Assembly: GCA_023823795.1 (NCBI GenBank)
Contig: CP085710.1
Span: 3,436,001 to 3,500,000 of the forward strand
DNA from: Bacillus sp. F19
Lineage (GTDB): Bacteria; Bacillota; Bacilli; Bacillales; Bacillaceae
Direction: 5' to 3'
Length of the DNA stretch: 64,000 nt
The notes under the pieces were generated by a model. The model was not told where the DNA came from, did no database searches, and worked only from the letters and a program-made list of their open reading frames with translations. Shown in pieces: positions 54,705 to 63,146 of the stretch (its first letter is position 1; every line of letters begins with the position of its first letter). The position numbers and the translations under genes were made by a program.

Positions 54705-56258
54705 TTAAAGCGGAATGTTCCCATGCTTTTTGGCAGGTCTTTGCTCTTGCTTTGTCCGGAGCATTTCAAGTGCCTGAATCAATTTAATTCTTGTATCCCG
54801 CGGATCAATGACATCATCAACCATACCCTGACTCGCAGCAACATAAGGATTTGCGAACTTCTCTCTGTATTCTTCGATTTTATGTGCTCTTGTTTCTTCA
54901 GGATTATCGCTGTTTTCAATTTCTTTAGCGAAAATGATATTCGCAGCACCCTGAGGACCCATCACGGCAATCTCGGCATTCGGCCATGCAAAAACAAGAT
55001 CCGCTCCGATCGATTTGCTGTTCAGTGCAACGTATGCTCCGCCGTAGGCTTTTCGCAAAATAACCGTCAATTTAGGAACGGTTGCTTCTGAATAGGCATA
55101 CAAAATCTTTGCTCCGTGTCTGATGATTCCCCCGTGCTCTTGCTTAATACCAGGGAAAAACCCTGTAACATCTTCAAACGTAATAATCGGAATCTGGAAC
55201 GAATCACAAAACCGGATGAAGCGGGAAGCTTTATCTGAAGAATCAATATCAAGTCCGCCGGCCATGTATTTTGGCTGATTGCAGACGAGTCCAACGACCT
55301 CACCTTTTATTCTCGCAAAACCGACAACTATATTTTTTGCAAAGTCCTTTTGCACTTCATAAAAAGAATCGGCATCAGCCACTTCTTGAATAACCACTCG
55401 AACATCATAAGGCCTGAGAGCATCAAATGGGATGCAGTCTGTCAGGTTCGGACGATAATCCACATCATCTTCGAATGGCAAAATCGGCGCTTTCTCCTGA
55501 TTATTCTGCGGCAAATAGGTGATTAATTTCCGGACTTGAGAAAGCACCTCTTCTTCTGTTTCGCCTGAAAAATGGGCATTTCCGCTGATGGTATTATGTA
55601 CTTTAGCTCCGCCTAAATCTTCGGAACTGATTTTTTCGCCTGTTACTGTTTCAATCACTTTAGGACCTGTTATAAACATTTGACTTGTTTTCTCGACCAT
55701 AAAGACAAAGTCTGTAATCGCAGGAGAATATACGGCACCGCCTGCGCACGGACCAAGGATAACCGAAATTTGCGGTATTACGCCCGAGTAGATGGTATTG
55801 CGGTAAAAAATCTGCCCATATCCATCTAATGATACCACACCTTCCTGAATTCTAGCACCTCCGGAGTCGTTAAGGCCAATGAACGGCGTTCCGCTTTTGG
55901 CTGCCAGGTCCATGACCGCAGCAATTTTCTTGGCATGCATCTCTCCAAGGGCTCCTCCAAAAACCGTAAAGTCCTGGGAAAATAAATAGACAGGTCGTCC
56001 GTGCACTTTGCCGTAGCCTGTGACGACTCCGTCACCCGGTCCTTTTTTCCCGCTCAGACCAAAGTCATTGCACCGGTGCTCTATGAATGGATTCATTTCA
56101 ACGAATGTTCCTTTATCAACGAGAAGATCGATGCGCTCTCTTGCTGTCAGCTTTCCTTTTTCATGCTGTTTTTCAATGCGCTCATCTCCGCCGCCCATTT
56201 CCACTTCACGTCTTCGATCATATAATTCATTTATTTTATCGAAAATATCAATGCTCAT
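54705..56258 (-). CDS. yqjD: Acyl-CoA carboxylase carboxyltransferase subunit (YqjD)
   Basis: A 517-aa protein of the propionyl-CoA carboxylase beta / methylmalonyl-CoA decarboxylase alpha family. The acyl-CoA binding GLNDSGGARIQEGV near residue 125 and the second crotonase-like half GILRHGAKILYAYSEATVPK are visible (the first residue of the latter is I in GGIIRHGAK). No biotin carboxylase gene is in the window. With the epimerase next door it should act on propionyl- or methylmalonyl-CoA. Its ATG overlaps the yqjC stop by 4 bases. Confidence 0.92.
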   Translation of the reverse strand: MSIDIFDKINELYDRRREVEMGGGDERIEKQHEKGKLTARERIDLLVDKGTFVEMNPFIEHRCNDFGLSGKKGPGDGVVTGYGKVHGRPVYLFSQDFTVFGGALGEMHAKKIAAVMDLAAKSGTPFIGLNDSGGARIQEGVVSLDGYGQIFYRNTIYSGVIPQISVILGPCAGGAVYSPAITDFVFMVEKTSQMFITGPKVIETVTGEKISSEDLGGAKVHNTISGNAHFSGETEEEVLSQVRKLITYLPQNNQEKAPILPFEDDVDYRPNLTDCIPFDALRPYDVRVVIQEVADADSFYEVQKDFAKNIVVGFARIKGEVVGLVCNQPKYMAGGLDIDSSDKASRFIRFCDSFQIPIITFEDVTGFFPGIKQEHGGIIRHGAKILYAYSEATVPKLTVILRKAYGGAYVALNSKSIGADLVFAWPNAEIAVMGPQGAANIIFAKEIENSDNPEETRAHKIEEYREKFANPYVAASQGMVDDVIDPRDTRIKLIQALEMLRTKQEQRPAKKHGNIPL

Positions 56259-56671
56259 AGAACTGTACCCTCTCTCTTTTCACATAGTTCCACTAATACT
56301 CCGTTTGCAGATTTCGGATGCAAAAAGGCAATGGCAGCGCCGCCTGCACCGTTCCTTGGAATTTCATCAATCATTTTCACTCCATTTAACCTCAAATCTT
56401 CAATCCTTTTCTTTATATCATCCACTCCCAAAGCCAAATGATGTATGCCTTCTCCCCGTTTTTCAATAAATTTGGCTACAGCACTGTCCTCAGAAGTGGG
56501 CTCAAGTAATTCAATTTTCGAATCGCCTATTTTCAAAAAAGCGACGTTCACCTTTTGCTCTTCTACGTGCTCAATGCCTTGAAGCTGTAAACCCAGAGTT
56601 TCCTCATAAAACGGAAGCACCTCAGAAATCGAACGAACAGCTACCCCTATGTGATCTACCTTTTTAATCAT
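56255..56671 (-). CDS. yqjC: Methylmalonyl-CoA epimerase (YqjC)
   Basis: A 138-aa VOC-fold enzyme that interconverts the two forms of methylmalonyl-CoA. Metal ligands: VDHIGVAVRSI (His), GIHHLALGVDDI (His) and LVELCEK (Glu). It links YqjD with methylmalonyl-CoA mutase, whose gene is at the right end of the window. Confidence 0.93.
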   Translation of the reverse strand: MIKKVDHIGVAVRSISEVLPFYEETLGLQLQGIEHVEEQKVNVAFLKIGDSKIELLEPTSEDSAVAKFIEKRGEGIHHLALGVDDIKKRIEDLRLNGVKMIDEIPRNGAGGAAIAFLHPKSANGVLVELCEKREGTVL

Positions 56672-56851
56672 CTTTTCCCCTCCTCTTGATGAAAACGCTT
56701 AACTCTTTTGAACATGACTAACTTCTCTATTTGCTGTCAAAATTCCTGCTGCTTCGACAAAAAATGTGCAATTTTGTTCATATCTCATCCCTTGTCCAAC
56801 CCATTTATTCACGTTAAAATATAGATAGAACCCTATATAGGAGTGAAAATT

Positions 56852-56944
56852 ATGTCTAAAAGATTTCAAAAAGTGGTTATTTATCTGATGCTTGCCGTAA
56901 TGATTGCCACATCTTTACTTGCTGGAATGAGTATGTGGTTTTAA
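56852..56944 (+). CDS. prli42: Prli42-like stressosome-anchoring miniprotein
   Basis: A 30-aa protein: MSKRFQKVVIYLMLAVMIAT then SLLAGMSMWF. A basic N-terminus and one membrane helix match the Prli42 family, which in Listeria anchors the stressosome at the membrane. ATAGGAGTG precedes the ATG. The gene is too short for normal ORF cut-offs. The hairpin repeat that follows could end its transcript. Confidence 0.82.
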   Translation: MSKRFQKVVIYLMLAVMIATSLLAGMSMWF

Positions 56945-56949
56945 TAGAT

Positions 56950-57036
56950 AAAGCGGCTTCGCCCGTTTAGCTCCGACAGACAGATTAGGCTCCGGCAGAA
57001 AAGGCGCTTTTTCCTTTACTGCCGGAGCCTGACATC
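56950..57036 (+). repeat. Hairpin repeat element, copy 5
   Basis: Starts AAAGCGGCTTCGCCCGTTTA; arms GGCTCCGGCAG and CTGCCGGAGCC fully complementary; loop of the second type with GGCGCTTTTTCC. The GGAGTTAGGAGG tail is missing. Confidence 0.8.
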
Positions 57037-57068
57037 GTGAAAAATCCTAATTGGCATATGACCGACAT

Positions 57069-57112
57069 AAAAAAAAAGGTGATTCCCTCGGGTCAGGAAT
57101 CACCTTTTTTCA
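57069..57112. terminator. Terminator after yqjB
   Basis: AAAAAAGGTGATTCC and GGAATCACCTTTTTT pair around CTCGGGTCA. It extends into the yqjB stop region. Confidence 0.88.
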
Positions 57113-57608
57113 TTGCTCCTTTTTCTGCAGCAATTTCTTCAAACGGCTTGGCGTTTTTTGTTATAAATACTTTTGTTCCAATTGGAATATGTTCAAACAG
57201 AATTTCTACTTCTTCATTGTACATACGCACACATCCCTGTGTAACAAAGGAGCCAATTGAATCTTCATTATTCGTTCCGTGAATGCCGTACGTTCTGCCA
57301 TCTGAATCTTCCGCATCGAATCCAATCCACCTGGTGCCGAGCGGATTTTTAGGGTCACCGCCCGGAATGTTCTTTTTTCGGTAATACGGATCTGCCGCTT
57401 TCACGGTGATGGTAAATTCGCCTTCGGGTGTAAGCTCTTTATTCTTGCCTGTAGCAACGCCAAATACTTTCACTACCTGACCATTATCAATATATGCAAG
57501 TTCGTTTGTCTGCTTATTGATAATGATATAAGGATCGCCGACAGATGGATTTTCTCCAAGCGGCCAAAGCGGAGAAAGGAACATGATGAAAAGAAGCAAT
57601 GCCTTCAT
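57093..57608 (-). CDS. yqjB: L,D-transpeptidase (YqjB)
   Basis: A 171-aa exported YkuD-domain enzyme. Signal segment MKALLLFIMFLSPLWPL; YkuD catalytic motif GIHGTNNEDSIG then FVTQGCVRMYNEEVE, with the nucleophile Cys. Such enzymes make 3-3 crosslinks in peptidoglycan or attach proteins. Corresponds to YqjB between yqjA and yqjC. Confidence 0.92.
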   Translation of the reverse strand: MKALLLFIMFLSPLWPLGENPSVGDPYIIINKQTNELAYIDNGQVVKVFGVATGKNKELTPEGEFTITVKAADPYYRKKNIPGGDPKNPLGTRWIGFDAEDSDGRTYGIHGTNNEDSIGSFVTQGCVRMYNEEVEILFEHIPIGTKVFITKNAKPFEEIAAEKGAMKKGDS

Positions 57609-57628
57609 TATGAATCACCCTTTTTTCT

Positions 57629-58612
57629 TTATGTTGCACGGGAAGGGCGAAATTCATGCTCTGCAATTATGCCTTTAAACTGACTTTTTAAGACAAGATA
57701 CTGCTCCATTTCCCGTACAAAGTGCAAGAGAGCAGCTCTTGCTTCAAATTCTTCGCGTGTTTCTGGAAGCGGCATCTCTTCAAAGCTTTTTCTCATATGA
57801 TGCAGCTTGACTAAAAACTTGTGTGCCGTATTTCCAGGATGTATCGCTTCTCTTACTTCCTGAATAAAGTCAGCGATAATTTGCGCCTGATCAACCGTCA
57901 CATTAATAGAAGTAATAATTGGGAGAACACGTTCAATAATTTCAAATTGTTTTTCCCTCATCTTGAAATAGTGGTAGTATAGATTTTCATGTCTCATAAA
58001 GTGGTTTTCGACATCTCTGAATGCCAGAGTTTTTGCTTCATTAAGTAATAGAGCGGTCTCCGTTATTTCTTTTCCGTCCCATGAACTATCGTTTGAAAGT
58101 AAATATTCCTCAATCTCCAGAAAGATTTTTGAAAGATTATCTTCAATTTTCAGCTGATATTCCTTCAGCTTTTTATCAACACTCGGCATATAAAGGTTCA
58201 TAATCAGGGCCACCCCTATTCCAGTGGAGATAAGTGCGATTTCATTCAAAACAAGGCTGAACGTAATATGTGAGGATGTGTATAAGTGCAAAATGATGAC
58301 TGAACTAGTTACAATCCCTTCTTTTGCTTGAACAATCACAGTCACAGGGATAAAGAATAATAGAAGAAGTCCTATGACAAAAGGATAATAGCCAATTCCT
58401 TCAAAGAAGACAAAAGAAAAAAGAATGGCAATTAAACAGGCAAAAAATCTAGCCCAGGAAGTCTGCAATGATTTTTTCTTTGTTACCTGAATACAGAGAA
58501 TCGTTAAGATTCCGGCTGATGCAAAATTATCAAGCTGAAACAGCTGTGCCAGACTGATGGCAATCGCTGCTCCCAATGCTGTTTTAAGCGTGCGGTATCC
58601 GATTTTAAACAT
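57629..58612 (-). CDS. yqjA: Aromatic acid exporter family membrane protein (YqjA)
   Basis: A 327-aa protein with four or five N-terminal membrane helices (residues 10-140) and a helical cytoplasmic C-terminal half (DUF939 type). Start MFKIGYRTLKTALGAAIAIS. Transport activity is inferred from distant relatives. It ends 20 bases before yqjB. Confidence 0.88.
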   Translation of the reverse strand: MFKIGYRTLKTALGAAIAISLAQLFQLDNFASAGILTILCIQVTKKKSLQTSWARFFACLIAILFSFVFFEGIGYYPFVIGLLLLFFIPVTVIVQAKEGIVTSSVIILHLYTSSHITFSLVLNEIALISTGIGVALIMNLYMPSVDKKLKEYQLKIEDNLSKIFLEIEEYLLSNDSSWDGKEITETALLLNEAKTLAFRDVENHFMRHENLYYHYFKMREKQFEIIERVLPIITSINVTVDQAQIIADFIQEVREAIHPGNTAHKFLVKLHHMRKSFEEMPLPETREEFEARAALLHFVREMEQYLVLKSQFKGIIAEHEFRPSRAT

Positions 58613-58787
58613 TTTCTTGCCCCTTGCTTTATCATTCTGTTTGTTAGTGTAACCAAAAGAAGAATGATTTTTTGAATAATTTACATGTTCGCTGCTGAAG
58701 ATTCTTTTTTGAGCAGTTAATGAAATAGCGTTTCTTTTGAATTCGATATCTATAAATGAATGGGACTAAATCATTAGAAAGCGCCAA

Positions 58788-58822
58788 AAAGAAAAAGATG
58801 ATCATCATGATCACCTTTTACT
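58788..58822 (-). terminator. Terminator of the art operon
   Basis: GGTGATCAT and ATGATCATC form a stem on the minus strand, followed by TTTTTCTTTTT, right after the artM stop. Confidence 0.75.
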
Positions 58823-58828
58823 TTAGGA

Positions 58829-59551
58829 TTATAGCATTTTTTCAAGGAAAATTTGAGCACGTTTCGTTTTAGGATTTGTAAAAAATTCCTTTGGCGGTGC
58901 ATCTTCAACTAAAATGCCCTCATCCAGAAAAAGGACTCTGTCTGCTACTTCTCTTGCAAATCCCATTTCATGGGTAACAATCGCCATTGTCATACCGGAG
59001 AACGCCAGATTTTTCATAACCTCTAATACTTCCTTGACCATCTCTGGATCCAGAGCAGAGGTCGGTTCATCAAACAGCATAACCTCAGGGTTCATCGCAA
59101 GGGCCCTGGCAATGGCAACCCGCTGCTTTTGTCCGCCTGATAACCTGCTTGGATATACATGAGCTTTTTCAGCAAGACCGACTTTCTTTAAAAGCTCGTG
59201 CCCTTGTGCTTCTGCTTCCTTCTTGGAAGTTCCCTTAACAGTTAATGGAGCGTATGTTAAGTTTTCAAGAACGGTTTTGTGAGGAAAAAGATGAAAATGC
59301 TGAAAGACCATGCCGACATTTTGACGAACTTTGTTTATATCTGTTTTGGGATTCGTAATATCCTGATCTTTAATCCAAACATGTCCTTCTGTAGGGTCTT
59401 CCAAACGATTTAAACAGCGGAGAAAGGTTGATTTTCCGGAGCCCGATGGCCCAATAATCGCCACTACTTCTTTTTCAGCAATAGATGTAGTGATTCCTTT
59501 CAGCACTTCTAATTTTCCAAATGACTTATAAAGCTTGTCTACTTTAATCAC
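58829..59551 (-). CDS. artM: Amino-acid ABC transporter ATP-binding protein (ArtM)
   Basis: A 240-aa ABC ATPase, probably for arginine. Walker [22 protein letters not shown]-loop [10 protein letters not shown], signature [16 protein letters not shown], Walker [13 protein letters not shown], and H-loop VTHEMGF. The start is a GTG at 59551 ([20 protein letters not shown]) with AAAGGAG upstream; this overlaps artQ by 8 bases and gives the B. subtilis length of 240. Confidence 0.94.
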   Translation of the reverse strand: MIKVDKLYKSFGKLEVLKGITTSIAEKEVVAIIGPSGSGKSTFLRCLNRLEDPTEGHVWIKDQDITNPKTDINKVRQNVGMVFQHFHLFPHKTVLENLTYAPLTVKGTSKKEAEAQGHELLKKVGLAEKAHVYPSRLSGGQKQRVAIARALAMNPEVMLFDEPTSALDPEMVKEVLEVMKNLAFSGMTMAIVTHEMGFAREVADRVLFLDEGILVEDAPPKEFFTNPKTKRAQIFLEKML

Positions 59552-60203
59552 TGCGCGCCATTCTCCTTTCAACGAGTTTGCCAAGGAGCGTTAATATGAT
59601 AACCATGACATAATAGATTAAACCCGCAATTAAGATCGGTTCAAAATAACGGTATGTTTGTCCGCCGACAATATAAGAACTTCTCATAATATCCTGAACT
59701 CCAATGATGGTTACAATAGCTGATTCCTTTGTCAGTGTAATGAACTCGTTCATTAAAGCAGGAAGAATATTTTTAATGGCCTGAGGGAAAATGATATCCT
59801 TCATCATCTTTGAATAAGGAACACCAAGAGCCATCGCAGCTTCGCGCTGACCTTTATCGATTGCCATGATGCCTGCTCTGATGACCTCAGAAATATATGC
59901 ACCTGAGTTCAGGGCAAATGTTGCAACTGCTGCAGGATAAGGATCAATCTCAAAGCCAAGTATTTGCGGTGCACCATAATAAATAATTAATAATTGCAGA
60001 ATGAGCGGCGTGCCGCGAAAAACGGACGTATATGCGTCAGCAATCCACATTAGCGGCTTAATTCTGCTGATCTTCATGAAAGCAAGAATGACAGCCAGAA
60101 TAAATCCAATTAAAGCAGAAAGACTGACAATTTTCAATGTAACAGGTATCCCTTGAAGAATAAAGGGTATGGAAGGCGCTATAGCCGGAAAATCCAGATT
60201 CAT
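59544..60203 (-). CDS. artQ: Amino-acid ABC transporter permease (ArtQ)
   Basis: A 219-aa permease of the HisMQ type with five or six membrane helices. The EAA loop is visible in [20 protein letters not shown] near residue 118. It forms the channel with ArtM; ArtP delivers the substrate. Confidence 0.94.
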   Translation of the reverse strand: MNLDFPAIAPSIPFILQGIPVTLKIVSLSALIGFILAVILAFMKISRIKPLMWIADAYTSVFRGTPLILQLLIIYYGAPQILGFEIDPYPAAVATFALNSGAYISEVIRAGIMAIDKGQREAAMALGVPYSKMMKDIIFPQAIKNILPALMNEFITLTKESAIVTIIGVQDIMRSSYIVGGQTYRYFEPILIAGLIYYVMVIILTLLGKLVERRMARSD

Positions 60204-60234
60204 TTTTCATGGCACTCCTTTCTGTATATGGAAA

Positions 60235-60269
60235 TAAAAAACGTTCAACATTCGTTCCGTTGAACGTTT
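60235..60269 (-). terminator. Attenuator-type terminator between artP and artQ
   Basis: AACGTTCAAC and GTTGAACGTT pair fully around ATTCGTTCC, followed by TTTTTTATTTCC on the minus strand. It should lower transcription of artQ-artM relative to artP. Confidence 0.75.
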
Positions 60270-60309
60270 ATTTAAAGAAAAAAGAAAGTATAAGTTTTGG
60301 GCAATATTG

Positions 60310-60426
60310 CCCTAGCTCCATCTCCCAACGCCTCAGCCAGAACAAATCCGGCAAAAAAGTCAGGACCCGGACTTTCCTGCCGGATTCTTACCTGTCATGC
60401 CTGAGCTAAAGGGGCGATTCCGTTTT
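60310..60426 (-). repeat. Hairpin repeat element, copy 6 (reverse orientation)
   Basis: On the minus strand it reads CGGAATCGCCCCTTTAGCTC at the left end, arms AATCCGGCAGGAAAG and TTTTTTGCCGGATT, and the GGAGATGGAGCTAGGG end. It lies between artP and the attenuator, within the art transcript. Confidence 0.85.
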
Positions 60427-60439
60427 TCTTATGTTTTGC

Positions 60440-61219
60440 TTATTTTGCTTCTCCGCCGAACCATTTCACTACTAATTTTTCAAGCTCGCCGTTTTCTTTC
60501 ATTTCCTGAAGTACTTTGTTGAATTCTTCAGTATATTTGCTGTCTTTAGGGAAAGCAATCGCAGAACCTGCTTCTTCCGTTTCCCCGTCTTCAATTGTTA
60601 TGCCTTCTAACTCTTTATCCTTTTCAAAATAGCCTTTTGCTACAGTATCTTCAATAATTGCTGCATCGAAACGGCCTGATTTCATTTCTTGGATAAGTTC
60701 AGGAATTCTGTTGCGGTTTTCAACTTTGATATTTACTTCTTTAGCAATTTCTTCCGCTTTGCCCTCTTGGATGGAAGAAAGCTGAACACCAACCGTCTTG
60801 CCTTCTAAGTCTTCAACAGATTTAATGCCGCTGCCTTTTTTAGAAATAATCATATGTTTAGCTGTATAATATACATCTGAGAAATCTACGCTTTTTTCGC
60901 GTTCCTCCGTTGGCGTCATTCCAGCTAAAACCATATCAGCCTTCTCAGCCTGAAGTGCTGGAATTAAACCAGTGAAATCCATGTCTTCTACTTTAATTTC
61001 GTAGCCAAGCTCTTTTCCGATTGCTTTTGCAAGATCAACATCAAATCCGATGATGTCGCTGCCTTTTGCCGTATCAATGTACTCAAACGGAGGATAATCT
61101 GCAGATGTTGCCATTTTTAATACCTTTTTCTCTTCTCCTGATCCATTGTCTGAAGCTCCGCATGCAGCGAGAACTCCAATTACTAAGATCGAAATCATAA
61201 ACAATAATACTTTCTTCAT
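60440..61219 (-). CDS. artP: Amino-acid ABC transporter substrate-binding lipoprotein (ArtP)
   Basis: A 259-aa extracellular binding protein. Lipoprotein signal MKKVLLFMISILVIGVLAAC with lipobox LAAC. Amino-acid binding-site residues: ADYPPFEYID, GFDVDLAKAIGKELG, AGMTPTEERE. Most like the arginine-binding ArtP/YqiX. AAGGAGG before the ATG. No clear ArgR box was recognised in the AT-rich upstream region. Confidence 0.94.
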   Translation of the reverse strand: MKKVLLFMISILVIGVLAACGASDNGSGEEKKVLKMATSADYPPFEYIDTAKGSDIIGFDVDLAKAIGKELGYEIKVEDMDFTGLIPALQAEKADMVLAGMTPTEEREKSVDFSDVYYTAKHMIISKKGSGIKSVEDLEGKTVGVQLSSIQEGKAEEIAKEVNIKVENRNRIPELIQEMKSGRFDAAIIEDTVAKGYFEKDKELEGITIEDGETEEAGSAIAFPKDSKYTEEFNKVLQEMKENGELEKLVVKWFGGEAK

Positions 61220-61435
61220 TTTCTTCCTCCTTGTTATTTTCTTAAAATTCTAAATTTAATAATATTATCTTCTACAGAATAATATTTTACAAGTATTTTT
61301 TCACTAATAAATATCCGACTTAGTGTATTTTAACACATACTTATAAATATGCAATATAAAGATAAATTATTTATTTTTATGCAAAATTGCTATATTGGAA
61401 AAGAATGTTAAACTTTTCAGAAATAAAAAAACAAA

Positions 61436-61461
61436 AAAAAACTGCCGTATTAACGGCAGCT
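61436..61461 (-). terminator. Terminator after brxB
   Basis: CTGCCGT and ACGGCAG pair around ATTA/TAAT, followed by TTTTTTTTTG on the minus strand. Confidence 0.85.
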
Positions 61462-61898
61462 TAAATTTCTTCACAATGCTGATCAAAAGCTTCTTGTAGC
61501 TTTGCTACAACACTCATTGGATCGTGTCCTTCAATTTCATGGCGCTCAACCATAGCCACAAGCTTGCCGTCTTTTAGCAGGGCAAACGATGGTGAAGAAG
61601 GCGGGTATCCAGTAAAATGCTCTCTTGCATATGCTGTTGCTTCTTTATCCTGTCCTGCAAAAACAGTCACAAGATGGTCAGGTCTTTTATCATAATGAAC
61701 AGAGTGTGCAGCTGCAGGTCTTGCAATACCGCCTGCACAGCCGCAAACGGAATTGACCATCACAAGGGTTGTTCCATCTTTTTTAAACGTTTCTTCCACC
61801 TCTTCAGGTGTTGTCAATTCTGTATATCCTGCAGCCGTGATTTCTTTTCTTGCCTGTACGACTACATCATTCATAAACATATTAAAATCGATATTCAC
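61461..61898 (-). CDS. brxB: Bacilliredoxin BrxB (YqiW)
   Basis: A 145-aa redox protein of the DUF1094 family. The active site CGC is in [18 protein letters not shown]. BrxA/BrxB remove bacillithiol from mixed disulfides. The start is GTG at 61898 ([19 protein letters not shown]) with GGAGAGG upstream, which gives exactly the B. subtilis length; a longer ORF to 61952 is not supported. Confidence 0.94.
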   Translation of the reverse strand: MNIDFNMFMNDVVVQARKEITAAGYTELTTPEEVEETFKKDGTTLVMVNSVCGCAGGIARPAAAHSVHYDKRPDHLVTVFAGQDKEATAYAREHFTGYPPSSPSFALLKDGKLVAMVERHEIEGHDPMSVVAKLQEAFDQHCEEI

Positions 61899-61961
61899 GT
61901 CATAACCTCTCCTTTGCATACAATAAATACATTTTACCAAGAGTTGCGGCAATTGACCACT

Positions 61962-62080
61962 GAAATGCGGAACCGCCTATTTATCGCAGGCAGACAGATA
62001 AGGATCCGCCGTAAAAGTCCGGGTTTGACTTTTGCGGCGGATCCGTTCTGGCCGAGGAGTTAGGCGGTGGAGCTGGACAC
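61962..62080 (+). repeat. Hairpin repeat element, copy 7
   Basis: Starts GAAATGCGGAACCGCC; arms GGATCCGCCGTAAAAG and CTTTTGCGGCGGATCC are perfectly complementary; loop TCCGGGTTTGA; ends GGTGGAGCTGGACACC. Confidence 0.88.
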
Positions 62081-62081
62081 C

Positions 62082-62117
62082 ACTGAAATGCGGAACCGCC
62101 CCCAAGACTTCGGCAGA
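62082..62117 (+). repeat. Partial hairpin repeat after copy 7
   Basis: CTGAAATGCGGAACCGCC, then CAAGACTTCGGCAGAAAA. A truncated left end of a further copy in tandem with copy 7, as at copy 2. Confidence 0.6.
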
Positions 62118-62126
62118 AAAAAACAC

Positions 62127-63146
62127 TTATCTGCCTAAAAAAGCAGATATCAGCTCTTTCACACTGCCTGAAACCGGCCGCTTTCCTTCCATCACGTCTT
62201 TTTCATAGTTCAGCATATTGCCTTTTATATAGGTATGCTGAAAAAAGTGATGCTTCAGCTGTTCCTGAATCATTTCATAGAGCCATTCCTTCTGCTGAAG
62301 TTTCCTTCTGCCTTCAAATGTTCCGTTTTCTTTCGTTTTATATGCGAAAATGGATATTGTCTCCCATATTTCGCGTATTCCTGTTTCATGGAGGGCAGAA
62401 GCGGTCACTGCTTTGGTTTCCCATCCTTGTGTATAGGATTTTAGAAAATGAAGAATATGATTGTACTCATGTTCAGCTTTTTTTGCATTTTTAAGGTTAT
62501 CTCCATCTGCTTTGTTGACAACCACAAGATCGGGAAGCTCCATAATTCCTTTTTTCATCGTCTGCAGCTCGTCTCCGGCACCGGTCAATACTAATAGGAG
62601 GAAAAAATCAACCATGCCCCTTATTGCAAACTCCCCCTGCCCGACACCCACCGTTTCAACGAGAATCACATCATACCCTGCTGCCTCGCAGACAATAATG
62701 GATTCCCTTGTTTTTCTCGTTACCCCTCCAAGTGTTCCGCTTGATGGAGAAGGTCTGATAAATGCATCAGGATTACGGGAGAGCCTCTCCATTCTCGTTT
62801 TATCACCCAATATACTTCCTTTTGAAACCTGGCTGCTTGGGTCGACAGCGAGCACAGCAACCTTATGTCCGAGACTGCACAAATACGTCCCGAAAGAATC
62901 AATGAACGTACTCTTTCCTGCACCCGGAACCCCTGTTATCCCAATTCTTACGGAAGAGGTCTCTTTTTGCTGAAGCTCTTCAATCATTTGCTGCGCTTTT
63001 TCAAAATGCTTTTCGGCGTTGCTTTCCACTAGAGTAATAGCCTGCGCAACAGCAACTCTCTCGCCATTCAGTACACCCTCAATATATTGCTCTGCACTCT
63101 TTTCAATGCTTCCCGCTTTTTTACGCTTTTGAGGACTTCCTGTCAT
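62127..63146 (-). CDS. meaB: Methylmalonyl-CoA mutase-associated GTPase MeaB
   Basis: A 339-aa G3E-type GTPase that gates cofactor delivery to, and protects, methylmalonyl-CoA mutase. Walker [48 protein letters not shown] and base motif VVNKADGDN. Its ATG overlaps the mutase stop by 4 bases. Confidence 0.95.
   Translation of the reverse strand: MTGSPQKRKKAGSIEKSAEQYIEGVLNGERVAVAQAITLVESNAEKHFEKAQQMIEELQQKETSSVRIGITGVPGAGKSTFIDSFGTYLCSLGHKVAVLAVDPSSQVSKGSILGDKTRMERLSRNPDAFIRPSPSSGTLGGVTRKTRESIIVCEAAGYDVILVETVGVGQGEFAIRGMVDFFLLLVLTGAGDELQTMKKGIMELPDLVVVNKADGDNLKNAKKAEHEYNHILHFLKSYTQGWETKAVTASALHETGIREIWETISIFAYKTKENGTFEGRRKLQQKEWLYEMIQEQLKHHFFQHTYIKGNMLNYEKDVMEGKRPVSGSVKELISAFLGR

Noticed and set aside
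61220-61430. ArgR or CodY operator before artP
   Set aside because: The region is very AT-rich and several partial matches occur; none stands out above background.
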